A stretch of 64,000 nucleotides of DNA, from NCBI GenBank assembly GCA_023055425.1, contig JALGPY010000007.1, forward strand, positions 14,580,001-14,644,000, given 5' to 3'. The DNA is from Linanthus parryae (Eukaryota; Streptophyta; Magnoliopsida; Ericales; Polemoniaceae). Below, piece after piece: positions 42,755 to 53,335 of the stretch. The translations under genes were made by a program, and so were the position numbers. Position 1 is the first letter of the stretch. Each line of letters opens with the position of its first letter. The notes beneath the pieces were generated by a model. That model was given only the letters and a program-made list of their open reading frames with translations. It made no database searches and was not told where the DNA came from.

Positions 42755-42974
42755 CATTAAAGGAGAGAACAGAAAATAACATTAATTGGTGGTTTAGTGA
42801 TATGGAAATCACTTGGGGTTGACTAGCCCCACGACCCCATCCACTTTAACATTGGCTCAACGACATACGCGTGTACCAATATTTGTTTGAATTAACTTAA
42901 TAAATCGTGCATAAGAAACTGCAGTTTATACATTGTATTAAATAGGGAAGTTGTTTTTCGAACATGTAATCTGA

Positions 42975-43314
42975 CTAGGGGATTGCCCGTGCCTGATGTC
43001 ACTACCCCAAAAATACGTTTTCACCTATTGTAATGTCATGAATAAAATAAATATTTGCATCTACAAACATGGGTAGAAAATGAAGACAACACAAATAATA
43101 GTAGTAAATAATCAGGAACAAAGAAAGTTCTTTTTTTATAATTATGATTAAAGGAGTGGGTAGTTAAGTAGGAAGTTGAGTAGTGGGTAGTTAAATAGGA
43201 AGTTGAGTAGTGGGTAGTTAAGTGGGTGGTAGATGAGATCTAAGGACTGGGATTAATTCAATCTAACGGTCTAAAAGACATTTTAAAGTCAACCGTCCTA
43301 ATTTATAATATGGA
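42975..43314 (-). mobile_element. Small non-autonomous Helitron, copy 2
   Basis: On the minus strand it starts TCCATATTATAAATTAGGACGG at 43314 and ends GGGCAATCCCCTAG at 42975, with A before and T after. It is collinear with copy 1 but longer, because the GTAGTTAAGTAGGAAGTTGAGTAGTGG motif (near 43155-43215) is repeated one extra time. Confidence 0.8.
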
Positions 43315-44088
43315 TGCATGAATACTAATGCTCGATATGAGAAATTGGCAAACTACGGTTTCTCCACTGTACTCTCAAGCACTATTCTTAGTCAACCGAT
43401 TAACAAAACATGTTCCTTTGTGTGGTTGGAGAAATCCTAACACCGGGTTCCACCACGCTGTTATGGACTTATGGTGGGTAACTGATGATATAAGAAATAC
43501 TGCAAGTTGCTTAGTTGTTGACATACATGCAACAAACACAATCACAAAACCACCGGCTTCTTGGGTGTTTCTTCTCCCATTAATTCCATTAATAGGTGTA
43601 TCTTCCACTTAATCCCTTTCTCTTTTTATCTAAACACAATACAAAGTCGAATAGTTGGCACAATGCATCCGTTTCACTAGTGAGTATCATGATGATGGGA
43701 AACGTTACATAAAAGACGTCGAACCCAATCTTGAGGTCCCTCCACTCCTCTGTCTTAGAATAGTGAATGGGGTAATGGCAGAAAGTGTTTTAACCATTGT
43801 AGTGTCTAAACTAATTATTGATCAGTCTGAAAGGAGTCTGTTAATTTCTGAGAACATAATTATAACTGTATAATCTAGATCGCCAACGCCACATCTACCA
43901 CCGTATCATACCCTTTGTGAGCTGAGCAATATTTCAAATCCTACTTATGGTAATTGTTTTTTCTACTTAGATCAGCTGCGTTCTAATATAATTTATTTAT
44001 GTCTCACCTCGAAGAAGTTTGATCCATAAATTAACAGCTTCTCATTTCGAAAGCTTTGTGGATAGATAAAGGGTCCCTCATGAAATAC
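43315..44088. other. Intergenic, no gene seen
   Basis: Plus frame 43328-43612 and minus frame 43375-43608 overlap and have no recognisable domain. Confidence 0.4.
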
Positions 44089-44090
44089 TA

Positions 44091-44348
44091 CCACTCCGTC
44101 CCACCTCTTTTGCACCATTTGGACTTTTACCACTATTCACTGGGTCAATTTGACCCGATAATTTGTATAGCAAAACTTTGCAATTTTTAGATAATTTTTT
44201 CGAAGTGTTGTAGAGTAACTCTTATTCTACAAGACGATAAAATAATTATCGAAAAATTATATCATTTTGCGATACAAATCACCGGGTCAAAGTGACCCAG
44301 TTACGGGTGAGAAAAGTCAAATGGTGCGTTAGAGGTGGGACGGAGTGG
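44091..44348. mobile_element. Stowaway-type MITE (258 bp)
   Basis: Terminal inverted repeat CCACTCCGTCCCACCTC with GAGGTGGGACGGAGTGG, flanked by TA on both sides. The interior folds into a long hairpin: TGGGTCAATTTGACCCG pairs with CACCGGGTCAAAGTGACC. Mariner-like MITE without coding. Confidence 0.85.
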
Positions 44349-44379
44349 TACATGGATTCCACAGAGTACAATGGGACAG

Positions 44380-44395
44380 GCCTGAGGTACATGTT
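44380..44395 (+). repeat. Target-site duplication of the Au-type SINE, left
   Basis: GCCTGAGGTACATGTT matches the sequence at 44620-44635 (the first G shared with the SINE edge). Confidence 0.85.
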
Positions 44396-44620
44396 CTTTT
44401 TTTTTTTTTTTTTTTTGATAACCGTGGTGTCCGGGCCAGCTTGCGCGCACCTCAACTAATCCACGGGGCTCTGGGGTATACCTACAGTTTCCTGCAGATG
44501 GCCGGTTAAATCCCCAGTGGCCTCAATGGGATTGGCGTTCGTGGGGTTCGAACCTGAGACCTAAGGGGAGCACACCCTTAAGTCCCAAGCCGTTGCCAAC
44601 TCTGCCAACCCTTGGGGTTG
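44396..44620 (-). mobile_element. Au-type SINE, minus orientation
   Basis: The plus strand starts with a T run (44397-44417), so the poly(A) end is on the left. The minus strand carries a tRNA-like head with A box around GGCAGAGTTGGCAACGG and B box GGTTCGAACCCC, and a body ending in CCGGACACCACGGTTATC plus A run. This head and tail match the widespread plant Au SINE family as I know it. TSDs on both sides confirm insertion. It lies 31 bp from the Stowaway copy at 44091. Confidence 0.8.
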
Positions 44621-44755
44621 CCTGAGGTACATGTTGTTAGAGTACAAAGGTCATGTGACCCAATTATTCAAATCTGTTACATAAAAGAAACTCACACCCT
44701 CAAGTTTGACACAAAGACACTTTCACCTTCTTTAGATTGGGATATGACACTTACA

Positions 44756-45092
44756 CCCTTTCTATGTGTCAAACTTTCAAACACTTGCACTGTATTTGTG
44801 TCACTCCATAGTTTAAGAGAGCACATTTGTTCAAGAACTACTATCAGTGACAGACCCCCACCCCGGACTAAAGGCATCACAATTGAGGAATTGTTCTTTC
44901 TCAAACTAGAAAGGGTGAAAGTACCCTTTCTATGTGTCAAACTTTCAAACACTTACACTGTAATTGTGTCATTCCATAGTCTAAGAGAGCACATTTGTTT
45001 CAGAAACTACTATTAGTGACAGACCCCCACCCTGAACTAAAGGCATCACAATTGAGGAATTGTTCTTTCTCAAACTAGAAGGGGTGAAAGTG
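44756..45092. repeat. Tandem duplication, 168 bp unit, two copies
   Basis: The segment CCCTTTCTATGTGTCAAAC... to ...ACTAGAAAGGGTGAAAGT starts at 44756 and again at 44924, with about ten differences. The unit is bracketed by AAAGGGTGAAAGT/ACCCTTTC, so it has short inverted edges. The plus frame 44612-45016 runs through both copies but shows no protein-like conservation. Confidence 0.75.
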
Positions 45093-45201
45093 TAGTCGTA
45101 TTGTGGTAAAAGCCATACCTACATGACAAGGACAAATCAATAGCTTCTTTGCTACAAGTTGATCTGGCCGGTGAAGTGATCAATCCATTGGGTATCAACT
45201 A

Positions 45202-45459
45202 CCACTCCGTCCCAGCTCTTTCTTCCCATCTGATTTTTTTGACTCGTATATGGGTCACTTTGACCGGGTGATTTGGATAGCAAAATGATACGATTTTTTG
45301 ATAATTTTTTCACCATATTATAGAGCACCTTTTACTCTACAACACCATTGAAAGATTATCAAAAAATTACATGTGTTTGCTATTCAAATCACCGGGTCAA
45401 AGTGACTCAGTGAATAGTGACAAAAGTCAAATTGAGAAGAAATAGCTGGGACAGAGTGG
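45202..45459. mobile_element. Stowaway-type MITE (258 bp)
   Basis: Ends CCACTCCGTCCCAGCTCTTTC and GAAATAGCTGGGACAGAGTGG, TA on each side, same internal hairpin motif (GGGTCACTTTGACCGGGTGATTTGG / CAAATCACCGGGTCAAAGTGAC). Same family as 44091-44348. Confidence 0.85.
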
Positions 45460-45461
45460 TA

Positions 45462-46840
45462 TGCAAAAAACTTGAAGGCCCTGCATGAAAAGGAAGTTTG
45501 CATCAACTTCACATTATCATGCTACTTAAGCAATTAAGAGAGCTAATAAGCTTTAGACAAATTTTGATAACCATCAAACTAAGATGTGGCCATTGTTAGA
45601 AGTTTCTTTATGATACATTATACTAAAACTAGCCGAAAAGTATATTCATATTTAAGGTTTACTCTGAAATAGTTCTGCACGAGTAAATTCTCTGCTTATG
45701 GAAGCTTGTGATTGTGGCGTGGATGTTAAATGTAACATTACCATCTAAGGTGACTAGGAAACATAACAAGTGCCTCTGATGAAATGCAATCGTGATATGA
45801 AGATGACTGAACATTCTTAGTGGAAATTATGATGGAAATGTAGCTATTTAGCTTTCTTATAGTGGGATTAACGGTTGTCGTATCGTTCACGGCAAGTAGC
45901 TTCTTCATCTTTTGCTCCTACTGGCCATGCTGATTAAAAGAAAGAAAGCGAAAGAAAGAGCTAAGAAACCTTCGAAAGCTATGAACTTTAACATCTTTAG
46001 CGGACGACCAAGGAATCGGTACGGTGGCTCATTATTTTATCTTCATATTATTTGACAAGTGCTCCTACTAGTTTGGAAGGAAGGACCAGTCTCCAATAAT
46101 TGAATGTCTTATATCATTCAGGCCCTAATGAACTGGAAATAGCCCATACAACCCCCATTACACTGGGCTCGTTCACAAGGGTTATATGTCGGATCCACGG
46201 GTTTATTGGTAAGGTTATAAACGCACCACGTTTCTCAGAATACGCAGTTTATACGCTCCTCCTTTATATGTAAAAAAAAACTCCCAAAATAATTGTCGTA
46301 TTTTAAAAAAAGTTGAATTTCTTTACTTGCCATTGATGCCAAATTCCGCGTCATGCTATCAATAACGACAATCTTCTTTGTCGACTAAGATCAAAGAAAA
46401 TATACTAATGCTATTAACCTCCAGCTACACGTACCGAGAATTTGTCGCATTGGTGGAGATGCATGTACGATATTTTTTCAACCTGTTTGGTTGCTGCCTC
46501 CCCGAAACACGGCATTGTCGGATTCACGCCAAGTCCGTTGCAGTAATATCATCTGCACGGAAATAAGCAAGCCACTTGTGAGCATAAAACGACATAGCAG
46601 AAGTCCAATCAAACGACATAGCAGAAGTCCAATCAAACGACATAACTCAACGGCTGAAATGCATATTCTGAGACATACAAATTATGTACCATTAAAATTT
46701 CAAGTTTGAACTTCAATTGTAATCAGAAGGTGGAGGTTAGGGCACTGTTGCATTAACTGAACAAATATGATCATGTTGTTCCACTTATACCACTTCTATT
46801 ATTTTGGGAAGCGAGAGTAAACAAAATCACATAGTTAATC
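45462..46840. other. Intergenic with a 24 bp tandem repeat
   Basis: AAACGACATAGCAGAAGTCCAATC occurs at 46587-46610 and 46611-46634, with a partial third copy to 46644. Otherwise no gene, RNA or transposon end is recognised. Confidence 0.5.
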
Positions 46841-46855
46841 TAGAGTCTAATAGTT
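46841..46855 (+). repeat. Target-site duplication of a truncated LINE, left
   Basis: TAGAGTCTAATAGTT is repeated exactly at 47676-47690. Confidence 0.9.
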
Positions 46856-47675
46856 TTTTTTGGTCAAAATTGTATTATCTAGAGAAAGAAACACCAACAC
46901 CAAATTACAAATATCAGCCACCATCATCATGCATGGCATTCTCTGAAGTTCTCAGCAAATGAGACCTATCTAAGTTTAACAAATCATCAAATTCAGCCCT
47001 ATCTATTGGATCAAGAGTATCTCTAATCCATTTCTTACCCAATAGCTTGGATAACCAATCTGCACATCTGTTAGTGCTCCTTCTGCTCCAACAAAGATTC
47101 ACCTTCTGCTGCTGGAGTAAGATTTGAATATCATTTACCACTTCTACAACATCCTTGTCAGGGGGTTTCTTTCTAGTTGCCATGAACACAGCTTGTTGGC
47201 AATCACTTTCCACACTACATGGCAAGTTTAGCTCTTTAATAAGACTGCATCCCCATCTGATGGCTAAGAGTTCAGCTGTTAAGGAATTTTGTGCAATACT
47301 CCTCGAATCCAAGAAATTTTCAACATTCCATTCTCATTCCTCAAAACAGCTGCCATGTTGCTGCATTTAGTTTCCTTCTTCCATGTTGCATCGACATCCA
47401 GTTTAAGGGTTTGTGGATGAGGGGGTCTCCAATGAGGGGCTGTTGTGACCTCTGCAATAGGAGGATGAAGTTTATTTATTACCTCTTTAGCTGCAGCTCT
47501 TATGAAAGCATTCCTCCAAGAATTTGATGTCTCCACAGTGCAACTTGGATTTAGAGGCTTATGATTGAAAATATGATTATTTCTTCCAATCCAAATTCCT
47601 CAGCAAATGAAGATTATTCTCTCCATGAAGTCTGAAGAGACTTTTTTCTCGTTTTTTAAATTGTGCATTTCTAGG
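46856..47675 (-). mobile_element. 5'-truncated LINE, minus strand, RNase H end only
   Basis: 820 bp between exact 15 bp duplications. The T run at its left edge is the poly(A) tail on the minus strand. The minus strand reads IGRNNHIF (end of the zinc-binding region), then KLDVDATWKKETKCSNMAAVLRN with the first catalytic Asp (frame 47279-47536). After a frameshift follow SLTAELLAIRWG and VESDCQQAVFMA (frame 46914-47312) and RRSTNRCADWLSK, the RNase H C-terminal motif. A classic dead-on-arrival insertion. Confidence 0.85.
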
Positions 47676-47690
47676 TAGAGTCTAATAGTT

Positions 47691-47894
47691 GGAAACACAC
47701 ACGAGATTTGGCAAGGAGTAAAATTCAGGGCGCACTGCCAATTTAGTTGTCCATTGCTTTGCAAAATATGGTATGGACCTCCCAAATATGTATATCAGGC
47801 CCAATATCAAGCCCCAATAGGCTACACAGCTATTGCTGATTGATGTACATGGCTTACAAAGCCCAACTTCATTTTCTTTAATAAAGTGTGTTTA
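47691..47894. other. Spacer between two LINE insertions
   Basis: About 200 bp, no coding signal. Confidence 0.4.
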
Positions 47895-49897
47895 AAAAAA
47901 TGATATATCTTTTTTATGAAAAGAAAGCTTCACTGCATGAAATGACCAATTACAACTCGGTGAAAGCTGTTTGACATTATCATCATGACAACAAGAAGAA
48001 GAGAGAACTGAAACAAACTACACGACTAAAACAAGATACAAACTACTAAAACATAGGAAACAAAAATTACACGGGATTGTTGTCAAGTAAGATGCTTTTA
48101 GCAGCATTGTGGGCATTTGAAATCGCGGTACGAGGGACTTTGTGATGCTGCGGAATTTAAATGAGCGAAATGTATCTTTAATACGATCAAAGACGGGCAA
48201 ATCCTGGTAAGCTGGTTTACTCCTCCCCTAAAATAAGCCAATGATAATTGAACTATCAGTATTAATATTGACACAATTAATATTTTAATATAACGCAAAG
48301 TTGAGTCCATGCTCCAATGCCAGAAGTTCGACTTGCAAAGCACTGGAGGCATTTATTTTTTTTCCTATGATCTAGTCTTTTCCATTAGCGCCAGTGGTGA
48401 AGAGGCCCACTCTAAAAGCTACAAGATTTGTTGTTACAAGCTCCGTCAAACACTAATGTTGAGAGTGCTTTGAGGGTGGATCTGATCATCTCTGACAACA
48501 ACTTTTCATCATACGTTGAGTTCTGACATAAACTCAAGGGAGTTGTAGTATCAACAACAGCGAGAAGATGAGTTTCGACATCCATAAAGTTTTTAATGGC
48601 ATTAATAGAAAATGCAATGTCATTGAAAGATTTATTGCATCTTCCCCTCCAAATGGCCCAAAGAATGTGGATGGCCTGAGTATTCTTTTGCATGATGATC
48701 TCTTGAAGGTTAGAATTAAAATCTCCATTCATATTAGGCTTGTGGAGACCTTGAGACCAGAGAGGAGAGACCTTTGGATATTGAAAAAAACAAATGCATC
48801 GCAGTTGCTGAAAATTCTCCCACAGTTGGCAAAGATCGTTTCCGGATTTGTAGTGATGGTAGAGAAAGCTAATAGTTGGGATTTTGTTATGAGCACTCTT
48901 CCATAAGAGAAATTTTTATTTTTCCGGAATCCTCAAACTCCAAATCTGTCCCCATGTGCGATTTTTAGTGTTATTTGAAATGCCATCTAAAAGTCCTCCC
49001 GGTATGTAGGGTTTCTTTTCATTGCTGTTGATGAAACTGTAGCAAGATTTGGTGGTAAATTGACATGTTCTAGTGAACGGCCAGATGTGAGCATCACTCT
49101 TTTTTTTGTGTGGGAGCTGAATGGTAGGAATGTGATTCCCTAGAAACTCCGGGACCATACGTTGAATGAGCTCCACTTTACACTCTTGGATCCATTAACC
49201 GTGGTGATCCACTCACTGACTCTGGCATTATGGTTACAGGAAGTTGTACCAACAATGTCCGCAAGAGTGGTTGTCAGTCGTGGAACCCATTTATCAGTCC
49301 ATATCTTAATGTCATCACCACAAGCGACGTCCCAGATTGTTCCTTTCTTGAGAAGACCATTCCAAAGATGATACTACGTCCAAGATGCATTACTTCGGGC
49401 ACCAACCTTCATGAAGAACTTTTTCATGCAGTTCTGAAGCAGAATCTTGAAAACAAGCAAGTTGGGGTTATTGTGATTTCTCCATGTTTTAGAAGGAAGA
49501 AGATTGATTAAACCAATTAAATTTCCTTAACCCGAATCCTTGTAGAGATTTTCGTTGGCATAAAATATCATTTGAGATTATTTTAAGAGGGGATTTCTTA
49601 CTGGGATTCCGCCAAAAATTATTGATTTTTTTTTTTTTTAATTTCATCATTGAGGGTAGATGAAAGTTTGAAAGAGGAGCTAATATAAGTGGGAAGAGCC
49701 GAATGAACAATTTTGGCAAGAGCAAGTCGTCATGCACTGAGAAACTTTCCTTGCCACCCTTCAAGTCTGTCCGAGACAGAATCCCGAACAAATCTAAATA
49801 TGCATTTTTTCTTACCACCGGGGACAAGGGGAAGACTAGATAATTGAAGTTCTCATTATTGATCCGGATGCCAAGAAAATCACCAAAAATTGAACCT

Positions 49898-49911
49898 AAG
49901 CTTGTAGGAAC
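49898..49911 (+). repeat. Target-site duplication of RT-less retroelement copy 2, left
   Basis: AAGCTTGTAGGAAC is repeated exactly at 52159-52172 after a ten-A run. Removing the insert restores the LINE reading near VPTSLG. Confidence 0.9.
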
Positions 49912-52158
49912 GATGAAAGAGGTTCTGAAAATACAAAAGAAGAAAGATAAAACAGAGATGAAAAAATGAACCAAGACTAAACCCAGCAGCAGAGATAAAC
50001 TCTGTAAAACGGAGTGAAGCAAGAGAAATGGATCATCGATTGGAAGGAAATAGAACACAACGACAAGTGAACAGAAACTAGATCGCAAAAGGATAAGCAC
50101 TAGGCAAGAAAGACAGAGATGGATTGTTGATAGAGTTGAATATATATCAAGAAAACCCAACAAGATGCGGATATAATATGAAAAAACAAAACCTAAAACC
50201 AGAAAATTGGATCATCGACTGGAAGAGAAGCAAACGGAAACAAACCCTTGATCAGGAAAAGATCGGGATGAGATAAGCACAAGGACAAGAGGACTTATCT
50301 CAACTATTAACTGAAACAGTGATTGAAATTAAGGATAAGATGAGCTCGTCGGCGGCGGGAATTGCAAAGGAAAGCCGAGAGCAAACGAAACCCAGAAACA
50401 AATCTACGACGAACAGGACGAGATCGGAATATGTGATTCCAGATCCTACTGGAACATCACCTAATTATGATGGCTGAGAAAGTCTCGGCGGCTATGGAGC
50501 CAAGAAGAGCCGAGAAGAAAGGGAATAGGGTTTTCTAGTGATTGGAGAGAGGATTTTCTCTCTCTAGAGCCCACCCTTATTTCTCTTTCATTCTCTCACC
50601 TGCTTAAGATCTTTCATCATCTCACAAATGATCATGGTGATGTTTAATACTTTATTTGATCCCCTTCTTAATTTTACTCAACCTTCCTGTTTACATCAAC
50701 TTTCCCTTGTTTCTCTATTCTTATTTTATCTTTTCTTCGATTTGAGTTTTGTTTTTGATCTCTTTTTCTTTGTTCCCCTGGTTCCCATGAAAAGTTCTGC
50801 GTTTGTTCCTATGTCCTTAGGACATCACTGTGTTAATAAACGAAGGAGGTTATCTAACCTTCCCTCAGAATAAAAAAAGAATCACGTTTACGTCACAACG
50901 GAGAAGAAGCTCAACAGGAAAAGACAACCCTATGGCGATTTGGAAGTCCCTGCGTCAAAACGATTCAAAGGCAAAGGTACTTTTCATCACCTGGGTTGTA
51001 AATCTTCAGAGAAGGTTCGTTCCTACAGTAGAGCAGAGCTACTTAGCCTGAGATTCTTTCCGCCGCCAAAGAAGGAGATCAGAAGGGCCTGCAACGATGT
51101 TAACGAGTCTGTGGGTAAGTGTGGTGCTTCTAATCATTTGAAGGGGTTCAGTTTCATGAATCGAAGGACAAAGCAGGTGGTCCAGGTTGATGTTGTATGG
51201 TATACAAGGCAAGTTCGTCGTTATGCTATGTCTCAAGGCAATCAATCAGTTCACTTCAGATCAATTTCTCTTCCTTCCATCGGATGCTCCTGGGAAAGAA
51301 GTCGGACCGTAACAGCAAGGATCCTAGGCCTTTTAAACATTCTGATGATGGTTTTGTTCAGCATACCAATGTTCCTCATCCCTCTCCTCCTCCATATGAT
51401 GTTTGTTTTACTTTAAACCCGACCAATTCATCATCCCACACTGCAAAACCGGGTCAACATCCAACCCAACCCCATGTCCCTATCCAGGTTCTAAGCCCCA
51501 ATCCAGCTCCCAACCCCTCCCACCAACACCCAATTAACCCGACCCGAAAATCGATTCTCATTCCTGAATCTAGAGCTGCTTCAGAGCAGGGTTCTACGGT
51601 CGGTACCTCTATGGACATTGACATACCAGTGGTTACTCAAAAGTCGCAGGTAATGAAAAAGCGGAAGGATGATTTGTGGGATCTTTCTTCTGATTTTTTT
51701 CGGGCGGCCAAAAAAACTCCGACTTTTATTCAAGTTTCGGTCGCCCATCGGAGTTTTGTGCCCTTAGTATCACAGACAGCTCAACCTCGACATTCGGATG
51801 TTTGTTCTATGCTCTTATTATGTTGGCTTGTTTCGTTTGATGTACTGCGTTTTTCTTTCTGGTCATGTTTTGAGCGTTCATGTCAGCAGGCTTTTCTTGA
51901 CGATGGGGATAGATGTTTAGTGTTTTATCTATGTAATCTTCTTTGTATAAGCTCTAGGTTGAGGTTGTATGTTGTTAGTATTTAGCTGCTAGTGGTTGTT
52001 AGGCTCTGGTTTTGCTTGGAGGTTTTTGTTTGGCTCCATTTTTTTATGTATTGTTTCTCTTGTTCGGCTCTGGTTTGGTGGCCGGTTCACTTCTTGGATC
52101 GGTCTTTCCATGTATCAATTTTACTATATATTGAAGTTCTTCTTTATGAGAAAAAAAA
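49912..52158 (+). mobile_element. RT-less poly(A)-tailed retroelement, copy 2
   Basis: A 2.25 kb unit with a 14 bp exact TSD and a poly(A) end (52151-52160). The first ~900 bp are non-coding, with a UTR-like GC-richer patch at 50340-50480 and CT-rich leader. A coding region follows at 50940-51985 (two overlapping frames). It shares a protein segment with the element at 10967-13974. No reverse transcriptase or RNase H. Inserted inside an older LINE, which gives relative age: LINE first, this element later. Confidence 0.8.
50880..51700 (+). CDS. Protein of the RT-less retroelement family (copy 2), probably frameshifted
   Basis: Frame 50940-51416 starts MEVPASKRFKGKGTF and contains RSYSRAELLSLRFFPPPKKE, KCGASNHLKGF and NRRTKQVVQV. 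Frame 51197-51985 overlaps it and carries a Pro/Ser/His-rich stretch (HPSPPPYD, PGQHPTQPHVP, NPAPNPSHQHP) and a basic segment. The two are probably one protein joined by a -1 or +1 shift near 51280-51420. YSRAELL fits Y-x4-L-hydrophobic (eIF4E-binding type); this is an inference from seven residues. No other known domain. In copy 1 the same segment is preserved but broken by stops. Confidence 0.5.
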
Positions 52159-52172
52159 AAGCTTGTAGGAAC
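52159..52172 (+). repeat. Target-site duplication of RT-less retroelement copy 2, right
   Basis: Exact match to 49898-49911. Confidence 0.9.
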
Positions 52173-52526
52173 ATTTGGACTCAAACACAGTGAGGATGTT
52201 TCTTTATTGATGTCTTAGCCTGGAACATTATAAAAAGGATCCAGGGAGGAGTTCAGATTAGGCCCGAAACCTTACAAAACCTTACAAAAAATGATACATC
52301 GTACAATAAATATCCAGACCGACCCCACTAACCCTTCAACCCGTGAGATTTAAGCTCGATACTAGGTTAGCTATCCTCCCCACAAACCTGCTACAGCCCG
52401 CCCTGTTCCCACCAAACCGCCCCAGCCCGACGCGACCCGTGACAATACGAATCACTATGAGCATTCTAGCCAAAAAATACAAAGAGTTTCCCAAAAAAAA
52501 AAAAAAATAAAAATAAAAAAAAGATA

Positions 52527-52785
52527 CAACCTCCTTCTCTTCTCTTTCAACTCCGTTTGACTTTTTAACTCGTAACTGGTCACTTTGATTAAGTGACTTG
52601 AATAGCAAAACGATATATTTTTCCTGCAATTATTTCATATTGTTAAAGAGTAAAGTTTAATCTACAAGATCATCTAAAGATTAATAAATGTGTGTGTCGT
52701 TTTGCTAATCAAATTACCAGGTCAAGGTAACCCAGTAAATATTATCTAAAAGTGAAGTAAACTGAAAGAGAAGAAACAAAGGTAG
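52527..52785. mobile_element. Stowaway-type MITE, diverged (259 bp)
   Basis: Ends CAACCTCCTTCTCTTCTCTTTC and GAAAGAGAAGAAACAAAGGTAG, TA on both sides. The internal inverted motif GGTCACTTTGATTAAGTGACTTG / CAAATTACCAGGTCAAGGTAACC is the same as in the other family copies, with more substitutions. Confidence 0.7.
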
Positions 52786-52797
52786 TACAAAAAAGAG

Positions 52798-53187
52798 ACT
52801 AGGGTCTGTTTGGTACAAGCTAAAAATCTCAATAATCAGCTAAAAATAATCTGAAAAAGAAAATTCAACTTAAATAAAAAAACACAATCCGTTTGGTATG
52901 AGCTGAAATTATATATCACTAACTTGATCCGCTTAACAAAATCTAAAGAGCTCTAAATTTAAGTAAATGAATACACTTGTTTATAAATGAACTGTGGTCA
53001 TGCTAACGTAAATTAAAAGTCAAAACTACTTTTTAGAGATTTTCATCTGCATAATTTCTAATTTTAAAAATTCTATAATTACACACAAATTATTTTAATT
53101 TGCAGATTATGAGATTAAAATTTGCGGTCATAACAAACATAATTGATGAAAAGATGTCGATTTCTTCGATACCAAACATGCACTAGG
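52798..53187. mobile_element. Possible hAT-like MITE with GTTTGG ends
   Basis: TAGGGTCTGTTTGGTACAAGC near 52799 and ATACCAAACATGCACTA near 53186 are imperfect inverted ends of the T-A-G-x-G...TGTTTGGTA type. A second internal 'CCGTTTGGTATGAGCTGAAA' (52889) repeats the left end. No 8 bp TSD was found. Confidence 0.4.
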
Positions 53188-53335
53188 ACATGGTTGACCA
53201 AAGTCAAATACTAAAGGGTCCGCTTTGCTATTTCCAACCAATTGGGTTTTCCTGATCCGTTTAGAGAGAAAGATCTACTTCTTCCCACTCCCCCGACTCG
53301 CTGTTACAGCACTAGACCGAAACACAGTCAAAGTC

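Larger units (their letters stand above)
47910..52285 (-). mobile_element. Second minus-strand LINE fragment, split by another retroelement
   Basis: The flanks AAAAAATGATATATC (47895-47909) and AAAAAATGATACATC (52286-52300) form a 15 bp TSD with one mismatch; a six-T run at 47910 marks the poly(A) end. In minus order: a short reverse transcriptase tail at 52173-52200 and 49911-49489 (NVPTSLGSIFGDFLGI, WRNPSKKSPLKII, GFGLRKFNWFN); a zf-RVT segment 48916-49176 (TRTCQFTTKSCYSFI, WGQIWSLRIPEK); then the RNase H start 48300-48732 (ILWAIWRGRCNKSF, VFDGACNNKSCSF, SSALQVELLALEHGLNF). Interrupted at VPTSL by the element at 49912-52158. Confidence 0.7.

Noticed and set aside
53225..53335. N-terminal extension of the MTP12-like frame
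   Set aside because: No ATG precedes 53336 in frame within the extension, and the residues do not look like a family N-terminus.
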